64,000 nt of DNA, taken from the NCBI GenBank assembly GCA_947303805.1, contig CAMYZE010000002.1, positions 1-64,000 of the forward strand. Direction: 5' to 3'. The position numbers and the translations under genes were made by a program. The DNA is from an uncultured Clostridia bacterium (GTDB lineage Bacteria; Bacillota; Clostridia; Lachnospirales; Lachnospiraceae). The notes beneath the pieces are model-generated. The model saw only the letters and a list, made by a program, of their open reading frames with translations, had not been told where the DNA came from and did no database searches. Below, in pieces: positions 15,393-25,727 of this stretch. How positions within the stretch are numbered: the first letter of the stretch is position 1; each line of letters starts with the position of its first letter.

Positions 15393-16296
15393 AATTTAGT
15401 ACCTTCTTCTCACCATCTTTACAAATTTTAATATTTTCAAATTTTTCTTTTAAACTTTTTTCATAAATCTTAGGTCTCACTTCTGATGGTGAATAGTGAG
15501 TTAACCACATTTCTTTCGGCTTTGTTTTTATAGCAATTTCGCATGCTTCTTCCATAGTCATATGTAAATATTTTTTTGCATTATTTTCTTTTGAATCGTC
15601 ACCATACATTCCTTCGCATATAAATAAATCTGAATCATTAGCAAATTTATATATATTTTCACAAGGCCTTGTATCAGTCAAATATGTAATTTTTAGACCT
15701 TTTCTATCACCTCCCATAACCATATCGGGAGTATATGTCAATCCATTGTCCTTGTCTACGCAAGTTTCACCATGTTGAAGCTTATTCCAAAATCTTAGTG
15801 GAACATTATTGCTTTTTGCCTTATCTACAAGAAATTGAGGCAGTCTATCATTGAAAATATTATATCCTATACAATTTAATTTGTGCTTTAATTTAAAATA
15901 TTGAATTCTATATGGCAATAAATCAAAAATACCATCATTATCATCAATTTCGATAAATTTAATCTCAAAAGGCAACTCATTAGCTATTACTCTAAGACAA
16001 TTTACAACTTTTTCGACACCTTTTGGACCAGCAATAGTTACAGGCTCTACTCTATCACTATTTTTCATTTCAAGTAACAAACCAGGGAGTCCTGAAATAT
16101 GATCTGCATGAAAATGTGTGAATAAAATATAATCAATAGGTTTTGTAGTTAATTCGGCTTTTTTAATTGCCAATTGAGTCGCTTCTCCACAATCAATAAG
16201 TAGGCTAGAGCCATCACATCTAACCATTAAACTTGTTAAATATCTATTAAGTAATGGCATCATGCCACCTGTGCCAAGTAAGCAAATATCAAGCAC
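15382..16296 (-). CDS. rnz: Ribonuclease Z
   Basis: Metallo-beta-lactamase-fold endonuclease that trims tRNA 3' trailers. The 304-residue protein has the zinc motif THFHADH near residues 60-66, later histidines (HLTMEEACEIA, LTHYSPSE) and the TDTRPC motif of the long loop. All three recognisable RNA genes here (tRNA-Ser, tRNA-Arg, tmRNA) lack an encoded CCA, which is the substrate type RNase Z needs. It is inserted between rimI and tsaD, sharing one base with rimI. Confidence 0.93.
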   Translation of the reverse strand: MLDICLLGTGGMMPLLNRYLTSLMVRCDGSSLLIDCGEATQLAIKKAELTTKPIDYILFTHFHADHISGLPGLLLEMKNSDRVEPVTIAGPKGVEKVVNCLRVIANELPFEIKFIEIDDNDGIFDLLPYRIQYFKLKHKLNCIGYNIFNDRLPQFLVDKAKSNNVPLRFWNKLQHGETCVDKDNGLTYTPDMVMGGDRKGLKITYLTDTRPCENIYKFANDSDLFICEGMYGDDSKENNAKKYLHMTMEEACEIAIKTKPKEMWLTHYSPSEVRPKIYEKSLKEKFENIKICKDGEKKVLNFED

Positions 16297-16751
16297 TATA
16301 ATCTCCTTTCAAATATAATAGCATCATCATTTGGATTCTTATAATAATTATTTCTTACACTGATTTTTGTAAATCCATTCTTAATATAAAATTCTATCGC
16401 AGAATCATTTTTTGATCTAACCTCAACCATTAATTTTTTAGAATTATATCTTTTTGCAATATCAACCACCTTGTTTAACATTATAGTTGCATATCCTTTT
16501 CTTTTATCTCCATCTCTTACAAATATTTTATATATATCAGTAAAATCTTCACCTACATGAAATATTATATAACCAATTAACTCATCATCAGATGATATTT
16601 CAAATATATTGTCGTTATTTTTAAGTAAATAGTTATCTTCAAGCATTTTCTCTAAAGAATCAAGAGAATATGCTTCATTATAAAAATGAGTGTTTTCAAA
16701 TTCACTTATTAAGACTATATGCTCTTTTTTTGCAAAATTTACTTTAACCAT
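16296..16751 (-). CDS. rimI: RimI-like ribosomal-protein/tRNA-pathway N-acetyltransferase
   Basis: GNAT-fold acetyltransferase of 151 residues. The acetyl-CoA loop pattern GDKRKGYATIML lies near residues 80-92, and the family end pattern AIEFYIKNGF near 120-130. RimI acetylates the N-terminus of S18 in E. coli. In Firmicutes the gene regularly sits with tsaB and tsaD, as here, where its start overlaps the tsaB end by 8 bp. The true substrate in this organism is not shown by sequence. Confidence 0.88.
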   Translation of the reverse strand: MVKVNFAKKEHIVLISEFENTHFYNEAYSLDSLEKMLEDNYLLKNNDNIFEISSDDELIGYIIFHVGEDFTDIYKIFVRDGDKRKGYATIMLNKVVDIAKRYNSKKLMVEVRSKNDSAIEFYIKNGFTKISVRNNYYKNPNDDAIIFERRL

Positions 16752-17436
16752 TTCTATCTCTTTCAGCTTTTGAACTCAATAAATAATTTATATTTGGAAT
16801 ATGATATTTATCTCCTTTGACAAAAGCAAGTGAAGAAGCTTTAAGTGATGATAGATCTTTAAATATATTGTAGTTAATTTTTAATTCTTTATCAAAAACT
16901 TTTTTATAATTTTTCGCTCCACTTCCTACTAATGAAAAACAGATTTTTTTTGATTTAAAATTTTTATTTAGTTCATTACATAAATCGTAAATATTTATTA
17001 TAAAATCATTACATATTTTTTTTGGCCCATTGCTAAAGTATAGTGCTATATATACTCTGTCATTTTTAGCATCAATCATACTGATAATTATATCGTTTTT
17101 ACCATGTACATTATAAGACAAACTGTCGAGTGTATCTATATATTCAATATTTGTGTTATACATTTCCGATAAACCAATTGCTGTTGCTACTCCAATCCTA
17201 ATTCCTGTAAATGATCCAGGACCATTTGATACTTTTATAGTATCAATATCTTTCATATCAATTTTACATTTTTTAAGCGCATTAAATATATTATCAAATA
17301 GTGTTATAGAATGATTAAAGCCATTATTGATATTATTTTCAAAAGATATACTATTGTCTTCAACAATTGAAACACCACAAATTTCACTCGTGGTTTCAAT
17401 TGTGAGTATTTTTTTTAAATTATTACTTTTCTTCAT
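16744..17436 (-). CDS. tsaB: tRNA threonylcarbamoyladenosine biosynthesis protein TsaB
   Basis: ASKHA-fold partner and scaffold of TsaD in t6A synthesis (230 residues). It has ILTIETTSEICGVSIV at the N-terminus and the family signature VSNGPGSFTGIRIGVATAIGL near residues 70-90. It lacks the metal-binding histidines of TsaD, as expected for TsaB. It overlaps tsaE by 14 bp upstream and rimI by 8 bp downstream, so tsaE-tsaB-rimI are probably one translationally coupled set. Confidence 0.93.
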   Translation of the reverse strand: MKKSNNLKKILTIETTSEICGVSIVEDNSISFENNINNGFNHSITLFDNIFNALKKCKIDMKDIDTIKVSNGPGSFTGIRIGVATAIGLSEMYNTNIEYIDTLDSLSYNVHGKNDIIISMIDAKNDRVYIALYFSNGPKKICNDFIINIYDLCNELNKNFKSKKICFSLVGSGAKNYKKVFDKELKINYNIFKDLSSLKASSLAFVKGDKYHIPNINYLLSSKAERDRNG

Positions 17437-17908
17437 ACATTATCAATCTTTCATCTTCAACTAATTCTGAGTTATCATTCATAACTTTTTTTATTGTTAT
17501 TGTTTTATAGTGATTAGGAAGTAAATCATGAGCCACTTCAGGCCATTCTATTAAAACTATTGAGTCTTCATCATATAGATAGTCTGAGAATCCAATATTT
17601 TCAAGTTCTTGTAAGTTTTTAATTCTATATAAGTCAAAATGATGAATTTTTTTTATTTTTTTATTGTTTAAATTGTAACTCTTAAGTATTGTAAATGTCG
17701 GTGAAGAAATATTATCATTAACATTAAAAAAATTGCCTATAGCTTTAGCAATAACTGTTTTCCCAACTCCCAAATCACCCTTTAAGCAATAAATATCATT
17801 AACTTTTGCATTTTTAGCTATGTTCTTGGCAATTTTTTCTGTATCAAATATACTTTTAGAAACATATGAATTGCTAATTATTTTTTTCTTTTTGTTTTTC
17901 TCTTGCAT
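17423..17908 (-). CDS. tsaE: tRNA threonylcarbamoyladenosine biosynthesis ATPase TsaE
   Basis: P-loop ATPase that binds the TsaBD complex and supports turnover in t6A formation. About 161 residues from the ATG at 17908 (MQEKNKKKK). Walker A is KGDLGVGKT, followed by the family motifs SPTFTILKSY, HFDLYRI and IVLIEWPE. A GTG at 17923 in the same frame is an alternative start. Either start lies inside the 3' end of the ycxB-like gene (35 or 50 bp overlap). The N-terminal lysine-rich run is unusual and hints that the true start could be further in. Confidence 0.92.
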   Translation of the reverse strand: MQEKNKKKKIISNSYVSKSIFDTEKIAKNIAKNAKVNDIYCLKGDLGVGKTVIAKAIGNFFNVNDNISSPTFTILKSYNLNNKKIKKIHHFDLYRIKNLQELENIGFSDYLYDEDSIVLIEWPEVAHDLLPNHYKTITIKKVMNDNSELVEDERLIMYEEK

Positions 17909-18389
17909 ACTTAATTCTTTCACTTACATAATCATAAAACTCATCTCTATTATTATCAAAGACTCTATTAGGAATTATCTGACCGTGAATTGAATCATAC
18001 ATTATGACAATCATATTTTTGTATTTAATAAAATTATATACATTCTCATATAAAACTTCACTTCTTTCTTTGTCAGAATATACGATAATTTTATCATTAT
18101 CAAATTCTAAAGTTATTGATAAATCCTTAATTCTTTTTGCATGATTACAAGATTTTATATATAAAATTATAGGTTGAATAATTGGAAATAATATACAACA
18201 AAAAATTAATAATATTTTTTTTAAGTCAGTAAGTTCAAAAAAGATTTTAGTAAAAATTGTATATATAGTTGCAATTAATGCTGCAAAAGTGAATATTATG
18301 TCAAAGAAAAAGGTTTTTGAATGTTTAGCATAGTTTAATGATGATTTAAATAAATCGTCTTTGGTTAGTTGTATTGTTAAATTATACAT
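17874..18389 (-). CDS. YcxB-like membrane protein
   Basis: 171 residues with two closely spaced membrane helices near 28-50 and 57-78, flanked by a soluble N-terminal segment and a C-terminal domain rich in beta strands (ITLEFDNDKIIVYSD, SEVLYENVYNFI, GQIIPNRVF). This layout and the end pattern (…IIPNRVF…) fit the YcxB-like family (PF14317), whose function is unknown. It ends in a highly charged, lysine-rich tail overlapping tsaE. It lies 3 bp after the ACT protein gene. Confidence 0.7.
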   Translation of the reverse strand: MYNLTIQLTKDDLFKSSLNYAKHSKTFFFDIIFTFAALIATIYTIFTKIFFELTDLKKILLIFCCILFPIIQPIILYIKSCNHAKRIKDLSITLEFDNDKIIVYSDKERSEVLYENVYNFIKYKNMIVIMYDSIHGQIIPNRVFDNNRDEFYDYVSERIKYAREKQKEKNN

Positions 18390-18392
18390 TGT

Positions 18393-18848
18393 TTAATCCT
18401 TTATAATAGTTTTATATTTAACTTCCTTAATATTTGTAATTTTTTCTATCTCATCAACTAACTTTATTATATTACATGCTGAATTAGTCATAATAATATT
18501 AATAGATATTTTTGATAGACCTTTAATAGGATCATTCTGATTAATTGTTAAAATATTAAATTTGTTTTTTGAAATCGCATCAGTAATTTTAGATAATACT
18601 CCAACTTTATCTTTGTTTAAGATATCAATTTTATATGTTTTATTGCGAGAATCATTATCATAGTAGTAAATTTCATTGCAATACTTATAATAAGTTGTTC
18701 GTGATATGCCAATTAATTTAGTAGCATTTGAAATAGAATAGTTATTAGTATCTATAAGTTCCTTTGTTTTTAAAACTAAACTCAAAACTTTAGGTAAAGC
18801 TTTACCGGAAATTATATATAATTGTTTATTCGAATTATTTTTAGTCAT
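18393..18848 (-). CDS. ACT domain protein (PheB/UPF0735 type)
   Basis: 151 residues. The N-terminal half has a short helical segment with an HTH-like pattern (SISNATKLIGISRTTYYKY, about 38-56). The C-terminal ACT domain (about 72-148) starts YKIDILNKDKVGVLSKITDAI. ACT domains usually bind amino acids. The combination matches the UPF0735/PheB group of Firmicutes, whose role is not settled. The HTH-like part suggests ligand-responsive regulation, which is inference. Its start overlaps the end of prfB by 8 bp. Confidence 0.8.
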   Translation of the reverse strand: MTKNNSNKQLYIISGKALPKVLSLVLKTKELIDTNNYSISNATKLIGISRTTYYKYCNEIYYYDNDSRNKTYKIDILNKDKVGVLSKITDAISKNKFNILTINQNDPIKGLSKISINIIMTNSACNIIKLVDEIEKITNIKEVKYKTIIKD

Positions 18849-19977
18849 TATTTACTATTTTTCTATCTGGACAGCCAAGTTTAAGCCATCTTAGATATGC
18901 ATTAATGAATTTCTCAATTTTTCCATCAAATACTGCATCTGGATTACCAGATTCTTCTCCCGTTCTTAAATCTTTTACCATTTTATAAGGTTGTAACACA
19001 TATGATCTTATTTGAGATCCAAATGCATTATCTTTCACTTCTCCCCTAATATCAGAAAGCTTGTCTGCTTGCTCTTTTTGTTTAATAATAAATAATTTCG
19101 CTTTTAACATTTGAAGAGCACGATTTTTATTTAAAAGTTGTGATCTCTCTTCTTGACATGCTACTACAATATTTGTAGGTAAATGAGTTATCCTCACAGC
19201 AGAAGAAGTTTTATTTACATGCTGTCCGCCAGCTCCGCTAGCTCTATAATAATCATATTTTAAATCATCTTCATTAATTTCAATGTTTATATCATCTTTT
19301 ATATCAGGCATTACATCAAGACTTACAAAGGATGTTTGACGTTTATTTTGTGCATTGAATGGAGAAAGTCTTACTAATCTATGCACACCCATTTCAGATT
19401 TAAGATAACCATATGCGTATTGACCTTTTAATACAAATGATACGGATTTTATACCTGCACCATCACCATCTAAATAATCTAGGACAGATAATTCAAATGA
19501 ATGATTTATAGCATACTTAGAATACATTCTAAATAACATTTGACAAAAATCGCAACTTTCAGTTCCACCACTTCCCGCATTTAGTTTTAAAATAGCATCA
19601 AGTTTATCATATTCTCCAGAAAGCAATAGAGATATCCTAGTATCATCTAAATTCAATGAAAAAGACTGATATTGATTTATAATTTCTTTTGCAAGTTTCT
19701 TATCATTTTCTATATTTGCAAGTTCAATTAATTCCAACAAATCATTGTATGTAGTTTTAAGTTTTTTATAAGTGTCAATGGAATCATTTATATCTTTTAA
19801 TTCTTTTGATATAGAATTTGCTTTTTTTACATCATCCCAGAATTCATTATTTTCCATCAACCTATTAATTTCTTCAATTCGAGAATTTTTCTTTTCTATA
19901 TCAAGTGAATTATATATTTCAGTTAACGCGCTTTCTTTATCTAATAATTCAGTTTTTAAATTATCAAGTTCTAGCAT
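18841..19977 (-). CDS. prfB: Peptide chain release factor 2
   Basis: Recognises UGA and UAA stop codons and triggers peptide release. 378 residues; SPF tripeptide (VRLSPFNAQ) as in RF2, and GGQ in RASGAGGQHVNKTSSAVR. The full N-terminal domain is in one frame from the ATG at 19977. The classic programmed frameshift with in-frame UGA near codon 26 is absent, so autoregulation by that route is not available. The ATG is adjacent to the secA stop, sharing one base. Confidence 0.96.
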   Translation of the reverse strand: MLELDNLKTELLDKESALTEIYNSLDIEKKNSRIEEINRLMENNEFWDDVKKANSISKELKDINDSIDTYKKLKTTYNDLLELIELANIENDKKLAKEIINQYQSFSLNLDDTRISLLLSGEYDKLDAILKLNAGSGGTESCDFCQMLFRMYSKYAINHSFELSVLDYLDGDGAGIKSVSFVLKGQYAYGYLKSEMGVHRLVRLSPFNAQNKRQTSFVSLDVMPDIKDDINIEINEDDLKYDYYRASGAGGQHVNKTSSAVRITHLPTNIVVACQEERSQLLNKNRALQMLKAKLFIIKQKEQADKLSDIRGEVKDNAFGSQIRSYVLQPYKMVKDLRTGEESGNPDAVFDGKIEKFINAYLRWLKLGCPDRKIVNND

Positions 19978-22544
19978 TATGCATTCTTACCATGGCAATT
20001 CTTATATTTTTTACCACTACCACATGGACATGGGTCATTTGGGTAAACCTTTTTAACAGTATTTACCTTTGGCCCTTTTATAACTTCATCAGATCTATTG
20101 GTTCCAACTGGTTTAGCAACTTCTTTTCTTTCAACTTTTTCAGCAACTTTTAAATGATAAATTATTTTAATTGTATCTTCTTTAATTGCAGAAACTAAAG
20201 CATCAAACATTTCATATGCAGCTATTTTATATTCAACAAGCGGATCTTTTTGCCCAAATGCTTGAAGGTTAATTCCCTGTCTAAGCACATCCATATCATC
20301 AATGTGATTCATCCACTTTGTATCAATTACTCTAAGTAATACAACACGTTCTACCTCTCTAGCTTGTTCAGAATCTGGGAATAGTTCCTTTTCCCTATTG
20401 CTATATAATTTTAATGATTCGTCATAAAGTGATTCTACTAATTCATCAATACTTTTATTTAATAGTTTATCAACATCTAGATTATTTAAAGGAATTATTT
20501 GTACTAGAGTGTCAAGTATAGTTAATAATTTGTCTCTATTAAATGGATTAGAATAATTAATATTGACAATGTTGGTAATAACATCTTTAATCATCTTCAA
20601 TATTAATCCATGTAAGTTTTCACCATTTAATACTTTATTCCTTTCTTCATAAATTACTTCTCTTTGTTCATTGTTAATATCATCATATTTTAAAAGGCTT
20701 TCTCTTATACCAAAATTGTTGTTTTCTATTCTTTTTTGTGCTTTTTCAATTGCATTAGTAAGCATTTTATGTTCAATTTGCTCACCATCAGCTACTCCAA
20801 TTGAATTAAATATATTAATCAAGTTCTCAGAACCAAAAAGTCTCATTAAATCATCTTCAAGAGAAATATAAAATCTAGACTCTCCTGGATCACCTTGACG
20901 ACCACTTCTACCTCTTAATTGGTTATCAATTCTTCGAGACTCATGTCTTTCTGTACCAATAATTTTAAGTCCACCTAGTTTTTTTGTTTCTTCTGTAAGT
21001 TTAATATCAGTTCCACGACCGGCCATATTAGTTGCAATAGTAACCATTCCTTTAAGTCCTGCATCAGCAACAATTTGAGCTTCTCTTTCATGCTGTTTTG
21101 CATTTAAAACATTATGTGGAACGCCAATTCGTTTTAATGCATCAGATAACATTTCTGAAGTATCTATATTAATAGTACCAACTAAAACTGGTTGACCCTT
21201 TTTATAAGTATCTGCAATTTCCTCAATAACTGCATTAAATTTCTCTCTCTTTGTTTTATATACAGCGTCATTATGATCAATTCTTTTTACAGGTACATTA
21301 GTTGGAATAACTATTACATCCATGCCGTAAATTGTTCTAAATTCTTTTTCTTCAGTTTGAGCAGTACCTGTCATGCCTGCTTTTTTTGTAAACTTATTAA
21401 AAAAGTTTTGAAAGGTAATTGTAGCTAGTGTTTTAGATTCTCTTTTAATCTTTACATGTTCTTTAGCTTCTATAGCTTGATGTAATCCGTCACTATATCT
21501 TCTTCCAGGCATTAATCTTCCAGTAAATTCATCAACAATAATAATCTCATTATCCTTAACAATATAATCTTTGTCTCGATGCATTAAATTATGAGCCCTA
21601 AGTGCAAGTATTACATTATGTTGAATGTCAATATTATTTGGGCTTGATAAATTGTCAATATTGAAAAATCTTTCGACTTTCCTTACACCTTGTTCGGTTA
21701 AAATTACTTGCTTATCTTTTTCATTTACTACATAGTCACCATCTTCTTCTTGTGTTTCGCCCATTATAATATCAAGTTTATTTAATTCAGGCTTAAATGT
21801 ACCTTTTATTAATTGTTTTGATAATATATCACAGGCATCATATAGTTTTGTAGATTTATCAGATTGACCAGAAATAATAAGAGGGGTTCTTGCTTCGTCA
21901 ATAAGGACAGAATCTACTTCATCAATTATACAATAGTGTAAGCCTCTAAGAACTTGTTGATTTTTGTAAATAGCCATGTTGTCTCTTAAGTAATCAAATC
22001 CTAATTCATTATTTGTCACATAAGTTATATCGGCATTGTAGGCATTTTGACGAGCAGTTGAATCCATCTCATTTAATACAACTTCACAACTTTGACCTAA
22101 AAATCTGTGAATCGCTCCCATCCACTCACAGTCTCTTTTAGCTAAATACTCGTTAACTGTTACAATACATACACCTTTACCTAGTAAAGACATTAGATAT
22201 GCAGGACAAGTTGAAACTAATGTTTTACCTTCACCAGTTTTCATTTCAGCAATTCTACCTTGGTAGAGTATTATTCCACCAATAAGTTGAACTTCATAAT
22301 GCTCAAGTCCAGTAACCCTTCTACTTGCCTCTCTCACAGTTGCGAATGCCTCAGGTAAAATATCATCTAATGTTTCTCCGTTTTTAAGTCTATTTTTAAA
22401 TTCAAAAGTTTTATTCTTTAGTGCATCATCAGAGAGTGTCATATATTCATCTCTATATGACATAATCTTCTTTACAATTGGCATTACAAGTTTTACTTCG
22501 CGATCTGAATGTGTGCCAAAAATTTTATCTACAATACTACTCAT
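19977..22544 (-). CDS. secA: Preprotein translocase ATPase SecA
   Basis: Motor of the Sec export pathway at the membrane (855 residues). Walker [13 protein letters not shown]-type [16 protein letters not shown], helicase motif [12 protein letters not shown] and [11 protein letters not shown] are all present. The C-terminal SEC-C zinc motif is [13 protein letters not shown], which binds zinc and SecB-like or ribosomal partners. A basic linker separates it from the helical scaffold. It shares one base with the transaldolase gene upstream. Confidence 0.98.
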   Translation of the reverse strand: MSSIVDKIFGTHSDREVKLVMPIVKKIMSYRDEYMTLSDDALKNKTFEFKNRLKNGETLDDILPEAFATVREASRRVTGLEHYEVQLIGGIILYQGRIAEMKTGEGKTLVSTCPAYLMSLLGKGVCIVTVNEYLAKRDCEWMGAIHRFLGQSCEVVLNEMDSTARQNAYNADITYVTNNELGFDYLRDNMAIYKNQQVLRGLHYCIIDEVDSVLIDEARTPLIISGQSDKSTKLYDACDILSKQLIKGTFKPELNKLDIIMGETQEEDGDYVVNEKDKQVILTEQGVRKVERFFNIDNLSSPNNIDIQHNVILALRAHNLMHRDKDYIVKDNEIIIVDEFTGRLMPGRRYSDGLHQAIEAKEHVKIKRESKTLATITFQNFFNKFTKKAGMTGTAQTEEKEFRTIYGMDVIVIPTNVPVKRIDHNDAVYKTKREKFNAVIEEIADTYKKGQPVLVGTINIDTSEMLSDALKRIGVPHNVLNAKQHEREAQIVADAGLKGMVTIATNMAGRGTDIKLTEETKKLGGLKIIGTERHESRRIDNQLRGRSGRQGDPGESRFYISLEDDLMRLFGSENLINIFNSIGVADGEQIEHKMLTNAIEKAQKRIENNNFGIRESLLKYDDINNEQREVIYEERNKVLNGENLHGLILKMIKDVITNIVNINYSNPFNRDKLLTILDTLVQIIPLNNLDVDKLLNKSIDELVESLYDESLKLYSNREKELFPDSEQAREVERVVLLRVIDTKWMNHIDDMDVLRQGINLQAFGQKDPLVEYKIAAYEMFDALVSAIKEDTIKIIYHLKVAEKVERKEVAKPVGTNRSDEVIKGPKVNTVKKVYPNDPCPCGSGKKYKNCHGKNA

Positions 22545-23197
22545 TAATCTCCAAATACCTTCTTATAATCTAATATAAATTTATCTATTCCTTGATCAGT
22601 CAAAGGATGTTTAATCATTTGCATTATAACTTTATGTGGTATAGTTGCTATGTCAGCACCTGCTTTTGCACATTCTACTACATGCATTGGGTGTCGAATT
22701 GATGCTGCAATTATTTCTGTTGCGATATCATAATTTGTAAACACATCAACAATATCATAAATTAATTGTATGCCATCTTCAGAAATATCATCAAGTCTTC
22801 CAACAAAAGGGGAAACATAGGTTGCACCTGCTTTTGCAGCAAGTAAAGCTTGGTTTACAGAAAATATTAAAGTTACATTTGTTTTAATCCCTAATTTTGT
22901 TAATTCTTTAACTGCAATTAGACCATCTTTAGTCATTGGTATTTTTACAACCATATTTTTATGTAATTTAGCAATTTGTTTTCCTTCTTCAACCATATCT
23001 TTACTATCAGTAGTTGTTACTTTAATTTCTCCACTAATTGGTCCATCAACTAATGAGCAAATTTCTCCAATTACATCTTCAAGCTTTTTACCTTCTTTAG
23101 CAATTAAGGACGGATTAGTTGTAACTCCATCAATAATTCCAAGCGTAGCAGCATCTCTTATTTCATTAATATTGGCTGTGTCAATAAATATTTTCAT
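22544..23197 (-). CDS. Transaldolase (TalC/fructose-6-phosphate aldolase family)
   Basis: Small transaldolase-type class I aldolase, 217 residues. It starts [16 protein letters not shown] and has [14 protein letters not shown] near 24-37. The Schiff-base lysine is in [10 protein letters not shown] near residue 85. [19 protein letters not shown] motif follows ([16 protein letters not shown]). Proteins of this size can be transaldolases or fructose-6-phosphate aldolases; the partner split transketolase at 0.6-2.3 kb favours transaldolase in the non-oxidative pentose phosphate pathway. AAGGAG precedes the ATG. Confidence 0.9.
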   Translation of the reverse strand: MKIFIDTANINEIRDAATLGIIDGVTTNPSLIAKEGKKLEDVIGEICSLVDGPISGEIKVTTTDSKDMVEEGKQIAKLHKNMVVKIPMTKDGLIAVKELTKLGIKTNVTLIFSVNQALLAAKAGATYVSPFVGRLDDISEDGIQLIYDIVDVFTNYDIATEIIAASIRHPMHVVECAKAGADIATIPHKVIMQMIKHPLTDQGIDKFILDYKKVFGD

Positions 23198-23207
23198 AAT
23201 ATTCTCC

Positions 23208-24842
23208 TTATTTATTTCCTAATACATTTCTAATTGAATGTGGGGTTCTATAATCCCAATTGCTAATCTTAATTCCTGCTTTAGTACTAGCAGCATGGAC
23301 AACTTGATTATTACCAATATAAATTGCAACGTGGTCGACAACTCCATTACTATTTGCATAGAATATAAGATCTCCAACCTTTTTATTTCCCGAACTAACA
23401 GCAGACCCGGACTTAGCTTGCTCTTTAGAAACTCTTGGTAACGTAACACCATAAAGTTTAAATATTTGTTGAACAAATCCAGAACAATCGACTCCTGCAC
23501 CGAGAGTATTTCCGCCCCATACATATGACCCTCCTATATATTTAAGTGCAGTATTTTTAATATTAGTTCTAAGAGTGGTAGGTCCCTTAGTTGCTGGATG
23601 GAACTCAATTGCTTGATCAAGAGCATAACGAACTTCTACATAGTTATTTGAAGTTGAAATATAACCCTTGTCAGAATCTTCATCTATTTCAATTTCAACC
23701 CATCCATCTAATTGATTTGTAACTATATATGTTTCTTCTCTTCTTATAGTAGTCCACTGTTTATATTTGGTTCCCGGACCAGATCTTACTTTTAATGCAG
23801 CAATCTTAATTATTGCTCTTAAGTCTGCATACTGTAATGCTAAATCTTCAGCTCTTTTTCCAGTTGCTAAATATTGTTTACTTACATATCCTGTAACCTT
23901 GCCAGATTTAATTTTATAAAAGCTACCACTTTCGCCAAGTATTTCACAACCAGCTTTACCTGGAAGTTTACCAATTATTGTACCATTTGATTTAGCAGTT
24001 TTCCGAATATTTATATAATCTCGAGCTGTTGATACACCAATATTATCATAATAATTTAATACATCTGATTTTAAATCTTGTGTTCTTGCTTCTGATAAAC
24101 ATAGTTTAATATCTAAGTATTTATCATCTGCACTTATATATGCTGACTGTACATCATCAATATTATCTGAATTAACTTTAGCCCAGTTATTTTCTAATGA
24201 GATTAGTTTATATCTCTCACCTTTATATGTAGTACCAACAATATTATCTGAATTAGTATCAGGAGACGATCTCATTCTAAGTTTATCAACAAGTATTATA
24301 GCTCTAACAGCAACATTTTTTTTAGCTGATTCTATTGCTTGCTCACCAGTAATTACAAATTGCTTAGCAACATATCCAGTCATTCCACCTGATTTTACCT
24401 TGCAATAAGTATTATTATTTTTCAAGTCCCATTCAATAATCTCTAATGCATCACCATTATTCATTAGACCTATAATGCTTCTTGTATTTTTTTCATTTGG
24501 TTCAGATCTAAAGTTTATATAACCATTACACTTAATTATTCCCAAATTACTATATGAATTAATAACATTATCTATATTGGCGGTATTAATTTTTTCATAG
24601 TATTGATTAATTAAATCATAGTAATATTCATCATCATGTTTTATATTATAATTAATATTAGAAGTTGAAATGTTATAATTTGAATTTTTAATAAAAAATA
24701 AGTTTTTAGAAATATTAAATATTAATAAAACTATTACAAAGACAATAATTACAAACAATATTCTTTTAATATTGAAAAATAGTTTTTTTCTTTTTTTACG
24801 GTTAGCTCTTTCCTCTAAATATTTTTTAAAAGTATTTTCCAT
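23208..24842 (-). CDS. NlpC/P60 cell-wall hydrolase with SH3 repeats
   Basis: 544 residues. A membrane anchor near 27-48 follows a lysine/arginine-rich cytoplasmic start. The middle has four SH3b-like units arranged as a duplicated pair: NFRSEPN then [11 protein letters not shown], and NIRKTAKS then [12 protein letters not shown]. Each pair ends with a GYV-KQ-G-(A/K)A linker. The C-terminal NlpC/P60 domain (about 430-544) has catalytic Cys in [10 protein letters not shown], His in [10 protein letters not shown] and polar third residue near VVHAAS. Likely a gamma-D-Glu/diamino-acid endopeptidase or similar wall enzyme. It is anchored, not released. Its role (growth or separation) is inferred. 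Confidence 0.92.
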   Translation of the reverse strand: MENTFKKYLEERANRKKRKKLFFNIKRILFVIIVFVIVLLIFNISKNLFFIKNSNYNISTSNINYNIKHDDEYYYDLINQYYEKINTANIDNVINSYSNLGIIKCNGYINFRSEPNEKNTRSIIGLMNNGDALEIIEWDLKNNNTYCKVKSGGMTGYVAKQFVITGEQAIESAKKNVAVRAIILVDKLRMRSSPDTNSDNIVGTTYKGERYKLISLENNWAKVNSDNIDDVQSAYISADDKYLDIKLCLSEARTQDLKSDVLNYYDNIGVSTARDYINIRKTAKSNGTIIGKLPGKAGCEILGESGSFYKIKSGKVTGYVSKQYLATGKRAEDLALQYADLRAIIKIAALKVRSGPGTKYKQWTTIRREETYIVTNQLDGWVEIEIDEDSDKGYISTSNNYVEVRYALDQAIEFHPATKGPTTLRTNIKNTALKYIGGSYVWGGNTLGAGVDCSGFVQQIFKLYGVTLPRVSKEQAKSGSAVSSGNKKVGDLIFYANSNGVVDHVAIYIGNNQVVHAASTKAGIKISNWDYRTPHSIRNVLGNK

Positions 24843-24854
24843 AAATGAAACTAA

Positions 24855-25727
24855 TTAAACTCTGCCATCGCCAATATATGAAACAACTAAACAATCTTTA
24901 CCTGTATGTGCACCTATAACAGTGCCAATATCTGTAATTACATCATCGTCATATATTGCATTCGGAAATTCATTTTTAATTTTTGATAAAAATATATTAA
25001 TATCATCTAGACAATCAGAGTGTGCCAACATTATTTTATCGTTAGGATTGATATTCTTTTTCATAATATTTATTATTTCATCCATTGCATTAGTGAAACC
25101 ACGTGTTTTATAAATATTTTCTAATTTTCCATTTACGTCAACATGTAGGATTGGTATAATATTTAATATTTTTCCTATACCACCAACTACTTTAGATACT
25201 CTGCCACCTTTAATTAATTGTTCTAGATTCTTCACCATAAAAATAATATTAATATTATGTTTTAAACTTTCAGCATATCTATATGTATCTTCTATATTAT
25301 TTCCTTTATTTTTAAATTCATGTAACTTATCAAGTAACAGTCCATAACCACAAGTTGCTGTCAATGAATCAACTACGAAAATTCTAGAGTTTTTATTCTG
25401 CTCTTCAACCATTGACTTTGCTATTAAAGCTGAATTCATTGCTCCAGAAATTCCAGAATCTAATTCAATATGCAAAATATCATATCCTTGCTCAATAAGT
25501 TTATTCCATAAATCTCTATATTGTTCTGGATCAGGTTGCGAAGTTTTAACTTCCTGAGTTTTGATTCTCTCATAAAATTCACTCACTGAATGCTCTTTAA
25601 AGAAATTATCATAATACTTGTTTCCGTCTAAATAATAATAAAAGCTAACATAATACATATTATGTTTTCTTAAAAAATATGGGTTCATATCACATGTTGA
25701 TGAACAAGTTATGACAAAATCATTCAT
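24855..25727 (-). CDS. DegV family fatty-acid-binding protein
   Basis: 290 residues matching the DegV fold: N-terminal ITCSSTCDMNPY, a central TSQPDPEQY motif with serine for fatty-acid binding, and LEQLIKGGRVSKVVGGIG. DegV/FakB-type proteins bind long-chain fatty acids and some deliver them to a fatty acid kinase (FakA). No fakA gene is in the window. The first aspartate of the usual S-D-S-x-x-D start is replaced (S-S-T-C-D), so lipid choice may differ. It abuts murA. Confidence 0.9.
   Translation of the reverse strand: MNDFVITCSSTCDMNPYFLRKHNMYYVSFYYYLDGNKYYDNFFKEHSVSEFYERIKTQEVKTSQPDPEQYRDLWNKLIEQGYDILHIELDSGISGAMNSALIAKSMVEEQNKNSRIFVVDSLTATCGYGLLLDKLHEFKNKGNNIEDTYRYAESLKHNINIIFMVKNLEQLIKGGRVSKVVGGIGKILNIIPILHVDVNGKLENIYKTRGFTNAMDEIINIMKKNINPNDKIMLAHSDCLDDINIFLSKIKNEFPNAIYDDDVITDIGTVIGAHTGKDCLVVSYIGDGRV

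Noticed and set aside
23219..23524. Minus-strand ORF of 101 codons in another frame within the NlpC/P60 gene
   Set aside because: Out-of-frame shadow of the catalytic domain of that gene.
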